Of a stretch of DNA of 64,000 nt, positions 24,450 to 34,656 are shown piece by piece. Numbering within the stretch: position 1 is the stretch's first letter; every line of letters begins with the position of its first letter. The position numbers and the translations under genes were made by a program. The notes under the pieces were generated by a model that did not search any database, had not been told where the DNA came from, and was given only the letters and a program-made list of their open reading frames with translations. The DNA comes from Terriglobus roseus (lineage in GTDB: Bacteria; Acidobacteriota; Terriglobia; Terriglobales; Acidobacteriaceae). Location of the stretch: NCBI RefSeq assembly GCF_900105625.1, contig NZ_FNSD01000001.1, positions 3,720,001 to 3,784,000 of the forward strand. Direction: 5' to 3'.

Positions 24450-26546
24450 CTACGGAGTCACCTTCGCGGCCGATGCATTCTTCGCCAGCTTTACCTTCGC
24501 GTTATCGAGGCGCTTATGCAGCTTGCTGACGTCGTCCGGCTCAATATCAGCAGGCAGAGACTTGCTGTATTCCACCAGCGCACGCTCCCATTGAGCCACA
24601 GCGAGCTTCAACTTGCCCTGCTTCTCCAGCGCCTGACCCAGATGGTCATGCACGGTCGGATCGGTGGCGTTGCGCTCCACGGCCTTCTGCAACTGGTCTT
24701 CTGACAGGGCGTACTCGCCCATCTTGAAGTAGACCCAGCCCATCGAGTCCAGGTAGGCATAGTTCTGCGGATCGAGCTCCACGGCCTTCTTCACCATGGT
24801 CAGCGCTTCGGGCAGCTTCACACCACGCTCGGCGAACATGTACGCAAGGTAGTTCAGCGTCTGCGCGTTGTTTGGATCGATGTCCAGCACCTTGCGCAGC
24901 CAGGTCTCAGACTCATCCTTCTTGCCTTGTTTGTCGTCGATGGTGCCGCGCAGGAAGTAGAGGTAGACCTTGTCATCGTTCTTTTGCGAGAAGACCTCGG
25001 CCTTATCCAACGCAGCATTGGCTTCGTCGTAGCGACGCAGACGGATGTATGCCTGTGCGAGTGTCAGGTATGTGGTGCGATCTTCCGCTTTGCCGTTGAT
25101 CTGTTTCTTCAGCAGCGCAAGGCCCTCTTCTGCCTTGCCGGTGTCGGCAAGCTGGCCCGCATACAGGATCTGTGTGTCGCGGTCGTTTGGCGATTCCTTT
25201 GCCGCGGCCTCAGCCACGGCGGCTGCCTTGTCCCACTCGTGCGCATCACGCAGTGCATCGACTTCGCCACCGATGCCGCGCAGCTTCATCTCTCCGCCCA
25301 GCGAAGCCATCTGTTTATAAACGTCAACGGCTTCCGGGGTCTTGTTCTCTTCGCGGTAGAGCAGCGCCAGGCGGTCGAGGAAGATCGCGCGATTGTTACG
25401 CTCGGCTTCTGTATAGGCGTCAGGCGCTTTCGCAGTAGCGGCGAGCACGCCCTTCAGCGAGTTCTCTGCATCCGTGTAGCGGCCCAGCGCGTCGTAGAGC
25501 AGGGCTTCGTTGAAGACGAGCTCCTCGGAGTCCGGAACCATCGCCTTCGCCTTCTTCAGCGTGGCAAGTGCGAGATCGTAGTGGCCCTGGCGGCGCTGAA
25601 TCTCTGAGATCTTGATGTAGCTCTGCGCATCCTGCGGTTCCGCTGCGACGATGGCGGCGTAGATCTTCAGGGCATCGTCCATGCGGTCGCCTGCGAGGAG
25701 AGCATTCGCCAGGCCACGCTGCGCGTCTGTGTTGTCGCTTTCAGCATCCAGCGCGCGCTGGTAGGCGGCGGCAGCTTCCTTCGGCTTGTGCAACTGGTCA
25801 TAGCTGGCACCGATGGCGAGCTCAATCCGAACTGACCGATCGCCTTCCGGCAGGGCCGTGAGCGTGTTGATGACACGCTGCGTATCACCCTGTTCGCTGT
25901 ACAGGCGCGCAAGGTTCAAGAGGGATTCTTCACTGCCGTTATCAAGCCCCTGCGCAGCCTTGAACTGAGCCTCCGCCTTTGCGGACTCGTGGCTGACCTC
26001 GTAGAGCTGGCCCAGTAACAGATGATTTTCCGCGACATTGGGCTCAAGCTTGACCAGAACTTCGTATTCCGCGGTAGCGAGCTGCACCATCTGCGATTGT
26101 GCCGTGCCTTGCGCATCACCGAGTGAGCGGTAGTAGACGCGGCCGAGCAGGCGGTGCGCTTCCACATCCTGGGGGTTCTTCTTTACCTGGTCCTGCGCGA
26201 CTTCGACAGCTTCGCGGATGCGGCCCAGTTTGAAGTAGAGATCGGCCAGGCCGTCCTGGAGAAACGTGGACTTTGGATCCGCGTCCAGCGCCTGTTTGTA
26301 CTGTTCAATGGCCTGGGTCGCGTAGTCGCTGCGGCCCTGCGTCGTTGCAAGGTCCTCATAGATGTGCGCGAGGCCATAGTGGTAGTAAGCCGCGCTGGAG
26401 CCCGTGGAAGAGGGCGCCACGGGCTGCGGGGGCAGAACCGTGGGCACGTTCTTCTGGGCGACTAGCGGCGCGGCAACGCAAAGCGCTACCGCTGCAAGCA
26501 GGGTACGGAGGGAGGAAACGCTGACAGCGTTCTGCGGACCAATCAT
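24450..26546 (-). CDS. Secreted tetratricopeptide-repeat protein
   Basis: This 698-residue protein has an N-terminal signal peptide (hydrophobic core [15 protein letters not shown], cut near AQ). The rest is almost entirely TPR repeats, from about residue 50 ([14 protein letters not shown]) to 660. Typical units include [40 protein letters not shown] and [20 protein letters not shown]. It is likely a periplasmic or outer-membrane scaffold for protein contacts; no catalytic domain is visible. I prefer ATG 26546 over an upstream TTG that has no room for a ribosome site. It lies upstream of the dGTPase-like gene. Confidence 0.88.
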   Translation of the reverse strand: MIGPQNAVSVSSLRTLLAAVALCVAAPLVAQKNVPTVLPPQPVAPSSTGSSAAYYHYGLAHIYEDLATTQGRSDYATQAIEQYKQALDADPKSTFLQDGLADLYFKLGRIREAVEVAQDQVKKNPQDVEAHRLLGRVYYRSLGDAQGTAQSQMVQLATAEYEVLVKLEPNVAENHLLLGQLYEVSHESAKAEAQFKAAQGLDNGSEESLLNLARLYSEQGDTQRVINTLTALPEGDRSVRIELAIGASYDQLHKPKEAAAAYQRALDAESDNTDAQRGLANALLAGDRMDDALKIYAAIVAAEPQDAQSYIKISEIQRRQGHYDLALATLKKAKAMVPDSEELVFNEALLYDALGRYTDAENSLKGVLAATAKAPDAYTEAERNNRAIFLDRLALLYREENKTPEAVDVYKQMASLGGEMKLRGIGGEVDALRDAHEWDKAAAVAEAAAKESPNDRDTQILYAGQLADTGKAEEGLALLKKQINGKAEDRTTYLTLAQAYIRLRRYDEANAALDKAEVFSQKNDDKVYLYFLRGTIDDKQGKKDESETWLRKVLDIDPNNAQTLNYLAYMFAERGVKLPEALTMVKKAVELDPQNYAYLDSMGWVYFKMGEYALSEDQLQKAVERNATDPTVHDHLGQALEKQGKLKLAVAQWERALVEYSKSLPADIEPDDVSKLHKRLDNAKVKLAKNASAAKVTP

Positions 26547-26668
26547 CAGAAGAACCAATCCTTCTGCCCGGTGTCCGCTCGCTTGCGCGACCGAGCTTGC
26601 AAACAGGTGTGCTTCAGGTTAGACGAAGATCAGGCGCCGGAGGGTGCTCTTCTGCCGCCAACCGCAAT

Positions 26669-28273
<1,605 letters not shown>

Positions 28274-28621
28274 CTATCGTTTGATCCTGTGCAGTTCAGT
28301 CTGTATTGATTTAAGAAGTTCCGGAAGATCCTGCTCCACCGCTGTCCAGATCAACGTGTCATTGATGTCGGTGTACTCGTGGATCAGCAGGTGCCGTAAG
28401 CCAATGACCCTCTGGTAATTCGGAATGGCAGCCAAGGCAGATTCGTTCCGTTTGCGTATCTGTGACAGGGCCTCGCCGATGATAGCGAGGCAGCGCTCGA
28501 CAGCACGCCGGGTCCGCCCGTCATTGAGATAGTCTCTGAGACGCATTCCCGCGGTGTATTCAAGGATTTCGTTGCCCGCGGCGACAATGTCGTGGAAGTA
28601 TGCGTTGTCGTCATGCTGCAT
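28274..28621 (-). CDS. hepT: HepT-like ribonuclease toxin (DUF86)
   Basis: The 115-residue all-helical protein has the HEPN-type active motif RX4HXY in GLRHLLIHEYTDIND. HepT toxins act as RNases and are neutralised when the partner MntA adenylylates the Tyr of this motif. Other family marks are AVERCLAIIGEALSQI and LLKSIQTELHRI. It overlaps the MntA gene by 11 bases and directly abuts purH. The placement inside a pyrD-purH transcript is unusual and is discussed in the findings. The family call is confident; activity is untested. Confidence 0.88.
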   Translation of the reverse strand: MQHDDNAYFHDIVAAGNEILEYTAGMRLRDYLNDGRTRRAVERCLAIIGEALSQIRKRNESALAAIPNYQRVIGLRHLLIHEYTDINDTLIWTAVEQDLPELLKSIQTELHRIKR

Positions 28622-28925
28622 AGAGCAGCTCTTGTTCGCGTTCGATGTTTACCAGGCGGTATGGATTCTTAATGGAGCCTTCCGGGATCACGTCTACACG
28701 GCGGCGGAAGAGTGCTTCCATGGCTGACTGCAAATCCGTATACTCACCCGCCCAGGGCTTCTGTACGTTTGGCATGAACTTCACAAGGAGATCGATGTCG
28801 CTCGTATCCGGATTGAAGTCATCCCGAAGGACCGATCCGAACACGAGCAGGCGCGCGACCCCATGTTCGCGGCAGATGGCTTCAATCTGCTCGCGCCTGG
28901 AATCGATCTCGTGGCGGCCATTCAT
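28611..28925 (-). CDS. mntA: MntA-like nucleotidyltransferase antitoxin
   Basis: This minimal nucleotidyltransferase of 104 residues (MNGRHEIDSRREQIEAIC...) has the catalytic pattern FGSVLRDDFNPDTSDIDLLV: a GS pair, then a DxD 11 residues later. In HepT/MntA systems it neutralises HepT by transferring AMP to the toxin's Tyr. ATG 28925 was chosen over an in-frame start at 29012, which would run into pyrD. It precedes hepT with an 11-base overlap, the normal antitoxin-first order, and follows pyrD by 29 bases. Confidence 0.87.
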   Translation of the reverse strand: MNGRHEIDSRREQIEAICREHGVARLLVFGSVLRDDFNPDTSDIDLLVKFMPNVQKPWAGEYTDLQSAMEALFRRRVDVIPEGSIKNPYRLVNIEREQELLYAA

Positions 28926-28954
28926 CGTTGTCAGTTTAACAAGTGTTGGTGCGC

Positions 28955-29875
28955 TCAAAGCCGCAAACCGCCCGTCAGTTCGGCCACTTTCGCGACATCG
29001 TGAGCGGTGCACCAGCTTTCGAGATTGTCGGCGATCTTCTCAACCGCGCGTGGGTCCGCGTAGCTTGCGGTGCCGACTTCGACGGCGGTTGCACCCGCCA
29101 GCAGGAACTCCACAGCGTCCTCTGCCTTGGCGATACCGCCCATGCCAACGATGGGAATCTTGACTGAGCGCGCCACGTCCCACACCATGCGCACCGCTAT
29201 GGGCTTAATCGCCGGTCCGCTGAGTCCGCCGGTGATGTTGGCGATGCGGGGTCTGCGTGTCTCCGTGTCGATCGCGAGTGAGAGGAAAGTGTTGACGAGC
29301 GAGACGGCATCGGCTCCGGCAGCCTCCGCGACTCGCGCCATGCCGCCGATGTTGGTCACGTTCGGCGACAGCTTCACCATCAGGGGCCGCTTGCTGACGG
29401 CTTTGCACCGGAAGACGAGGTCGCCAAGCGATTCAGGATCCGTACCGAAGACCATGCCGCCGTGTTTCGTGTTGGGGCAGCTCGCGTTCAATTCGTACAT
29501 CACAATGCCGTCAGCGTGGTTCAGTTTTTCAATCACGCCCAGGCAATCTTCGATGTTGTAGCCGAAGACATTGGCGATGCAGACGCTGCCCCGCATCCTG
29601 CGAATGCCCGGCAGCTTGTCCTTGATGAAGGCATCGACACCAATGTTCTGCAGGCCGATCGCGTTCATCATGCCGCCGGTGGTTTCGATGATGCGCGGAG
29701 CCTTGTTGCCGTCCATCGGCACCAGGGACAGGCCCTTGGTGACGAACGCGCCGATGCGGTCAGTGGAGAGAATCTCTTCAAACTCCACGCCGTAACCAAA
29801 AGTGCCGCTGGCAGCGATCACAGGCGAGCGAAGCGCAACCCCGGCGATGCTGACGCGCATGTCGGGCTTGCTCAC
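28955..29875 (-). CDS. pyrD: Dihydroorotate dehydrogenase, class 1B type catalytic subunit
   Basis: PyrD oxidises dihydroorotate to orotate in pyrimidine synthesis. The 306-residue soluble protein has the class 1 active-site Cys in YELNASCPNTKHGG and FMN-binding segments GTFGYGVEFEEIL and IVGMGGIAKAEDAVEFLLAG. The Cys base and absence of a membrane helix point to class 1, most likely the NAD-linked 1B form. That form pairs with PyrK, which is not in the window. It overlaps the upstream phosphatase gene by four bases and is followed by mntA-hepT-purH on the same strand. Confidence 0.95.
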   Translation of the reverse strand: MSKPDMRVSIAGVALRSPVIAASGTFGYGVEFEEILSTDRIGAFVTKGLSLVPMDGNKAPRIIETTGGMMNAIGLQNIGVDAFIKDKLPGIRRMRGSVCIANVFGYNIEDCLGVIEKLNHADGIVMYELNASCPNTKHGGMVFGTDPESLGDLVFRCKAVSKRPLMVKLSPNVTNIGGMARVAEAAGADAVSLVNTFLSLAIDTETRRPRIANITGGLSGPAIKPIAVRMVWDVARSVKIPIVGMGGIAKAEDAVEFLLAGATAVEVGTASYADPRAVEKIADNLESWCTAHDVAKVAELTGGLRL

Positions 29876-31548
29876 TTACGCGTCACCGTTCCAGCGATCG
29901 CCGCCACTTCCGGCTTCAGCGATTCCAGGCGCACATGACCCACTGCCGCAGACGGACGGTTCACCCGCAAAAGGGACGCGAAGGTCGCCGCAATGTCCAC
30001 TGGCTCTACCGGGTTGTGATAGGTGCCGGGCTGGAAGGCCGCGCCAAAGAAATCGAGCGGCACATGCCGGTCGTAGGAATTCGAAGAGTAGTGTGTCGTC
30101 CCCGTCTCGGAGCCGTAGTACTGGTACGCACCAAAGTTCATGTGCACCGCCCAGCGGATTGCAGGGGAGTAGCTATGCAGCTCGCGGCGACCCTGGTCGG
30201 TGTCGGGTACCTGTCCGTTGCGGAGCTGGCTTGCGGTGTAAACAAACTGCACACGCAATGGCTCCGGTAGGCGACCTTCCGGCGCCCCGGCCTGTGCCGT
30301 GGTGGAAGCCGCCAGGCTGGCAAAGTATTCGCGAACGGCGTCTGCCGTAGCATCTTCCGCCTGCTGCTCCGAGATGCCCTGCGCCTGGAACGGCTCCGGA
30401 TCAATCTGCATCCATGGCGATTCGCCGCCAAGCACGTACTTCACGTTGCCCTTTGGCTTGAACTTCGCCTGCAGGGCCTTCTCGACGTAGTCCCACATGG
30501 GCTTGGTTGGAACGCCCCGTGCCGGCATGCCCATAGCCACAGCCGCATTGACGCTGGGCGCGACGCCATGATCCCCCGTCATGGAAACCATCACATTCTT
30601 CAAACCGATGGTGCTGTCGATCCACGTGAAAAAGCGATCCAGCTCAACATCGGACGCGTCGATCAGTGCGCGCTGCTGGGCATCGTCGGGCCCGACGCGG
30701 TGTCCCATGATGTCTGTGGAAGAGACGGAAATCGTGATGAGGTCGGTCACACCAGCCTCGTTGTGACCGAGGTGTTCGTTCTGGATCAGCGCTTTCGCAA
30801 AGTCGAGCTGGTAGGCGACGCCGGCCTGCGTTGCGCCCACCTTTTCGTAGAAGCTGCCATCCGGGATCTTTGAGGTGGCGCGAGCTCTGGCAACGGCATC
30901 GCCGCTGTTGAAGGCTTCCACCCACGACGGAAGCTGCTTCTGCCAGTAGGTCGACGTGATCCAGCGACCGCTCTCATGGTCCGTCCAGAACGCACCCTTC
31001 GTTGCGTGGCCGCTGGTCAGGATGGCAGCCCGATCTTTCAGGGAAACGCCGAAGACACGAGCCTTGCCGCTTGTCGCGAGGACGAGCTCATCGCCAAGTG
31101 TGGAGGCGACCTCATAATGCGGCGAAGCTCCTGGCGAGACCTTCGCTCCTGCCGGCTGACCGACGATGGTGTAGCGATCGTCATCAATGGACTGCACATA
31201 CCGCAGCTTGCCGTCCGGGGCCTTCTCATACCAATCGTTCACGGGCACGCCATGGCCGTCGGTGTAAGCACCTGTACCAATGGTGGAGTGGCCCGGACCA
31301 GTCACCAGGTTGGCGTAGTCGTAGTAGCAATCCGTGTAGTGGGCACCCTGCTTCAGGAAGAGGTTCCAGCCGTTCCTCGCCTTGAAGTCGGCACGAAAGC
31401 GATCCAGGTAGTCACCGCGGAACTGGTCGAACACCAGCTCGATGACCAGCTTCGGAGAGCCGTCATAGGCTGCTGCGCGTGCAGGCGTGACGGTTGAGAG
31501 GATCAGGGTGGCGGAGACAGCGGCGGCGGCAAAGCGGCGAAGCAGCAT
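29872..31548 (-). CDS. Secreted alkaline phosphatase superfamily enzyme
   Basis: The 558-residue product has a signal peptide (MLLRRFAAAAVSATLILSTVTPARA). It has the PafA-like/nucleotide pyrophosphatase fold: a metal Asp in IELVFDQFRGDYLDRF, the nucleophile Thr in NLVTGPGHSTIGTGAY, and metal-site motifs SSTDIMGHRVGPD and MVSMTGDHGVAPS. It probably hydrolyses phosphate monoesters or diesters in the periplasm. Its stop overlaps the pyrD start by four bases, so the two are translationally coupled. It is divergent from serS across 85 bp, which must hold both promoters. Confidence 0.9.
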   Translation of the reverse strand: MLLRRFAAAAVSATLILSTVTPARAAAYDGSPKLVIELVFDQFRGDYLDRFRADFKARNGWNLFLKQGAHYTDCYYDYANLVTGPGHSTIGTGAYTDGHGVPVNDWYEKAPDGKLRYVQSIDDDRYTIVGQPAGAKVSPGASPHYEVASTLGDELVLATSGKARVFGVSLKDRAAILTSGHATKGAFWTDHESGRWITSTYWQKQLPSWVEAFNSGDAVARARATSKIPDGSFYEKVGATQAGVAYQLDFAKALIQNEHLGHNEAGVTDLITISVSSTDIMGHRVGPDDAQQRALIDASDVELDRFFTWIDSTIGLKNVMVSMTGDHGVAPSVNAAVAMGMPARGVPTKPMWDYVEKALQAKFKPKGNVKYVLGGESPWMQIDPEPFQAQGISEQQAEDATADAVREYFASLAASTTAQAGAPEGRLPEPLRVQFVYTASQLRNGQVPDTDQGRRELHSYSPAIRWAVHMNFGAYQYYGSETGTTHYSSNSYDRHVPLDFFGAAFQPGTYHNPVEPVDIAATFASLLRVNRPSAAVGHVRLESLKPEVAAIAGTVTRK

Positions 31549-31633
31549 ACGTTCATGCTAATGCGGGCGCGCCCGGAGATTGTCTCTGGTCGATGATTTT
31601 CCGCGCCGCCGCCAAACCCGATACCATAGACAG

Positions 31634-32998
31634 ATGCTCGATCTCGCATACGTCCGGGGTAATCTCCCGGAGGTGGAAGCCGCACTTCGCCGGCGTAACG
31701 CCGACCCCGCCGCCCTGCTGGGCAACTTCGCCGACATTGATGCGGCCCGCCGTGAGGCGATCACCAGTCTTGAGACGGTCAAGGCGCGGCGCAATCGCCT
31801 TTCAGAAGAGATTGGCAAGCTGAAGCGCACAGGCGGCGATGCCGAAGCGCTGACTGAGGAAGTCCGCACGCTGCGCGAGCAGACGGAGGCCTTGGAAGAG
31901 AGTGCCGCCGCGCACGATCTGAAGCTGCGCACAATCCTTGAGGCGATTCCGAATCTGCCGGATGCCAGCGTGCCCGAGGGCCGCGATGAGCATGGCAACT
32001 CGACCGAAAAGGTTTGGGGCGAGATCCCGCACTTCGACTTCAAAGCGAAGCCGCACTGGGAGCTGGGCGAAGCCCTCGGGATTCTCGACTTCAATCGCGC
32101 GGCGAAGATCAGCGGATCGCGCTTTGTCGTTCAGGTTGGCGCGGGTGCACGGCTGGAGCGGGCCCTGGCGAATTTCATGATCGACCTGCACACCGGCCAG
32201 CATGGCTACACCGAGGTGCTGCCGCCCTACATGGTCAATTCGAAGTCGCTGTTCGGTACCGGGCAATTGCCGAAGTTTGCGGAAGATCTGTTTCACTGCG
32301 ACGACAAAGGCGCATATGTGCCGGGAGAATTGCAGGAGAACGATCACTGGCTGATCCCCACTGCGGAAGTTCCCGTGACCAACCTGTTCCGCGACGAGAC
32401 GATCGAATGCGATCCGACGATCAGCCTGTGCGCCTATACTCCCTGCTTCCGCAGCGAGGCCGGCAGCTACGGTCGGGACGTGCGTGGCATGATTCGCCAG
32501 CACCAGTTCCAGAAGGTGGAGCTTGTAAAGTTCACAGCGCCGGACAAGAGCGCAGAGGAGCATGAAAAGCTCACACGCCATGCCGAAACGGTTCTTGAGA
32601 CCCTTGGTCTGCCTTACCGCCGTATGCTCCTGTGCACGGGGGACATGGGCTTCGCGTCGCAGAAGACGTATGACCTCGAAGTGTGGCTGCCGGGCCAGGA
32701 ACTCTACCGTGAGATCAGCTCGTGCTCCAATTTCGGCAGCTTCCAGGCACGGCGAGCGAACATCCGCTTCAAGCCCGCGGGCGCCAAGAAGGCAGAGTTT
32801 GTGCACACATTGAATGGATCCGGACTGGCCGTGGGCCGGACCTATCTCGCTATCCTTGAAAACTATCAGCAGGCCGACGGGTCCATCCGTGTGCCGGATG
32901 CACTGGTACCGTACATGGGCGGCCAGACCACGATCGGCCAGCAAACCTCGCTCGCTACGGGCCAGGGTTCGCAGGCCGCGGGCAAGGCAGGACTTTAA
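31634..32998 (+). CDS. serS: Seryl-tRNA synthetase
   Basis: SerS charges tRNA-Ser. The 454 residues match class IIa bacterial SerRS. The N-terminal coiled-coil arm is visible (SLETVKARRNRLSEEIGKLK and RTLREQTEALEESAA). Motif 2 is CFRSEAGSYGRDVRG, continuing to RQHQFQKVEL; motif 3 is GSGLAVGRTYLAILENYQ. ATG 31634 gives the canonical MLDLAYVRGNLPEVE; an upstream start at 31580 is rejected. It probably heads a plus-strand run with the next small genes. Confidence 0.97.
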   Translation: MLDLAYVRGNLPEVEAALRRRNADPAALLGNFADIDAARREAITSLETVKARRNRLSEEIGKLKRTGGDAEALTEEVRTLREQTEALEESAAAHDLKLRTILEAIPNLPDASVPEGRDEHGNSTEKVWGEIPHFDFKAKPHWELGEALGILDFNRAAKISGSRFVVQVGAGARLERALANFMIDLHTGQHGYTEVLPPYMVNSKSLFGTGQLPKFAEDLFHCDDKGAYVPGELQENDHWLIPTAEVPVTNLFRDETIECDPTISLCAYTPCFRSEAGSYGRDVRGMIRQHQFQKVELVKFTAPDKSAEEHEKLTRHAETVLETLGLPYRRMLLCTGDMGFASQKTYDLEVWLPGQELYREISSCSNFGSFQARRANIRFKPAGAKKAEFVHTLNGSGLAVGRTYLAILENYQQADGSIRVPDALVPYMGGQTTIGQQTSLATGQGSQAAGKAGL

Positions 32999-33003
32999 AG
33001 ACG

Positions 33004-33384
33004 ATGTTGAAGACGGTTCGCAACTACCTTTTCTGGAGCTATGAGCGCGGCTCGTTTCACTATGACGTGATGGTGACGATGGTGCTGTTGTTCATCTTCG
33101 TGTCGCCGCGATTCATCAACTTCCGCGACCGGCCAATCTACAACCTGCCGTCGCAAATCATGGTGGAGAACAACGGGGCGGGAGAGCTTGTCTACCAGGT
33201 AAAGCAGTCCGATGTAGATCAGAGTCTGAAGAAGGTCGGCGGTTCTGACCCGGAGCAGCGTACACGCCGCGCCCTGCGCCGGCTGATCGAGCCCATTGCC
33301 GGCGATGTCCTGGTGGAGCGTTACGAGCCGATCCGCGGCGCCGATGGTTCGGTGCAGGCGTACCGGGTGTGGGCTCACCGATAG
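33004..33384 (+). CDS. Uncharacterised single-pass membrane protein
   Basis: The 126-residue product starts five bases after serS. A hydrophobic segment (VMVTMVLLFIFVSPRFINF, about residues 22-40) is flanked by charged residues and followed by a soluble region of mixed helices and strands (ELVYQVKQSDVDQSL, RALRRLIEPIAG). No known domain is recognised. Its place between serS and a LolA-like gene suggests cotranscription and perhaps an envelope role. Confidence 0.72.
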   Translation: MLKTVRNYLFWSYERGSFHYDVMVTMVLLFIFVSPRFINFRDRPIYNLPSQIMVENNGAGELVYQVKQSDVDQSLKKVGGSDPEQRTRRALRRLIEPIAGDVLVERYEPIRGADGSVQAYRVWAHR

Positions 33385-33453
33385 GTTTTCGCATCGCTGA
33401 GCGCGCCGGACGGCACATCTTTGTGTCTAAGCATGCGAGGCTTCAGGAGCACG

Positions 33454-34131
33454 ATGAATCGATTTGCACACATCATGATCGCCGCTTTTGTCTTGACGAC
33501 GGCTACCGCATCCGCGCACGCTGCCACGGATCCTGCGCTGGACAAGGTCCTGCGTCAGCTTGACGCATCGTCCGCGAAGTTCCAGTCGGCGGAAGCCGAT
33601 CTGCAGTGGGATAACTACGAGAAGATCGTGAAGGAGACGACCTCGCAGTACGGCAGGACTTACTTCCAGCGCAAGAACAACACGATCGATGTCGGCATTA
33701 CGCTGGCGCAGAAGCAGGGCGGGGCACCGACCAAGTACATCCACTTTTCGGATGGCAAGGGCGACATGTACGACGCCGTCGCGAAGAAAGTAACCGGGTT
33801 CAGCGCGGGCGAGAACCGGTCGCGGGTTGAGAGCTTTCTGGCTCTTGGATTCGGCGGCAGCGGCAAGGATATTGAGAAGTCGTATAACGTCACGCTGCAG
33901 GGCATGGAGCCAGTAGATGGTGTCTCGACGGCCAAACTCGACTTGGTACCGAAGGATCCGGAGACCGCCCAGACGTTCAACCACATCACCATGTGGATCG
34001 ACGCGTCGCGCGACATCCCATTGAAGCAGGTCACGTATACCCCCGAAGGCGACACGCGTACGGCGTTCTATCGCAACGTCCGTTACAACACGCCAGTGGA
34101 TACCAAGAAATACGCCTCACCAAAGCATTAG
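33454..34131 (+). CDS. LolA-like outer-membrane lipoprotein-sorting protein
   Basis: The 225-residue periplasmic protein has a signal peptide (MNRFAHIMIAAFVLTTATASAHA). The following region starts with DPALDKVLRQLDASSAKF, typical of LolA-like proteins, then has alternating beta strands (YGRTYFQRKNNTIDVGITLA) that form an open half-barrel. It may carry lipoproteins or bind lipids. ATG 33454 was chosen because AGGAG lies four bases upstream; TTG 33421 and ATG 33433 are in frame but would give an odd pre-signal extension. Similarity to LolA is by fold pattern only. Confidence 0.72.
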   Translation: MNRFAHIMIAAFVLTTATASAHAATDPALDKVLRQLDASSAKFQSAEADLQWDNYEKIVKETTSQYGRTYFQRKNNTIDVGITLAQKQGGAPTKYIHFSDGKGDMYDAVAKKVTGFSAGENRSRVESFLALGFGGSGKDIEKSYNVTLQGMEPVDGVSTAKLDLVPKDPETAQTFNHITMWIDASRDIPLKQVTYTPEGDTRTAFYRNVRYNTPVDTKKYASPKH

Positions 34132-34191
34132 GCCGATCTTCGAACGAGGGCGGCCCACCGTCGTTTACGATGGAGCGAGGAGATCTTTGCG

Positions 34192-34323
34192 ATGAGCCAT
34201 GAAGTTGAGCAGCCGTGGATTGAGCGTAACTGGCAGGTGTTGGTAATTGCCTTTGGTGTCGGAGCCGTAGCGCTCCTGGCCCTCTACCACCCGGGCTATG
34301 CCCATCCGTTCGGCACCTACTAA
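34192..34323 (+). CDS. Small single-pass membrane protein, 43 residues
   Basis: This short frame begins with MSHEVEQPWIERNWQVLV and continues into a membrane segment (IAFGVGAVALLALY), ending in HPGYAHPFGTY. Its ATG has AGGAG nine bases upstream, which supports real translation. It lies 60 bases after the LolA-like gene on the same strand. No function can be assigned. It is well below the usual length cut-off for gene calling. Confidence 0.6.
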   Translation: MSHEVEQPWIERNWQVLVIAFGVGAVALLALYHPGYAHPFGTY

Positions 34324-34656
34324 GCTGTAGGACGACGTTAAAAACTCTGGCATCCGTAACAGCGCGGAGGGGCCTGCTTTCCGAGCATCGTGAGATGTGG
34401 AGGAGGGCAGGTCCCTTCGTGTTGCTATGGTTTTCGTGACTGAAAGGCCGGGTCCGCACCGTTGCAAAGCAGTGCCGGACTCGTGGAAGCAGGAAGCTCG
34501 TCTTTCTACTTGTCCCGCTGCCGCTCGTGGCATCCCTGGTCGAGCTTCTCGCGATAGCCCACCCTTTTGCTATTGCAAAAGAATGGGGAACCCGATCCCG
34601 CGGGGGCGACCCGAGTCCGCGTGGACAACTTGGGTTTGCATGGGCGCCTCAGGGCT
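34324..34656. other. 333-bp spacer without a gene, holding one hairpin repeat
   Basis: I see no credible reading frame here. The region contains a partial inverted repeat around GGCCTGCTTTCC and GGAGGGCAGGTCC (about 34371-34413) and the hairpin unit annotated separately at 34557-34588. It lies between convergent genes: the small membrane protein on the plus strand and the dehydrogenase-like gene on the minus strand. Confidence 0.6.
34557..34588. repeat. Hairpin unit of the dispersed repeat family, copy 2
   Basis: The sequence CCCACCCTTTTGC, then TATT, then GCAAAAGAATGGGG forms a stem with two small mismatches. It matches the second hairpin of the copy at 61091-61218 (ACCCTTTGC / GCAAAGAATGGGT) and is related to the one at 21543-21652. 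Confidence 0.7.
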
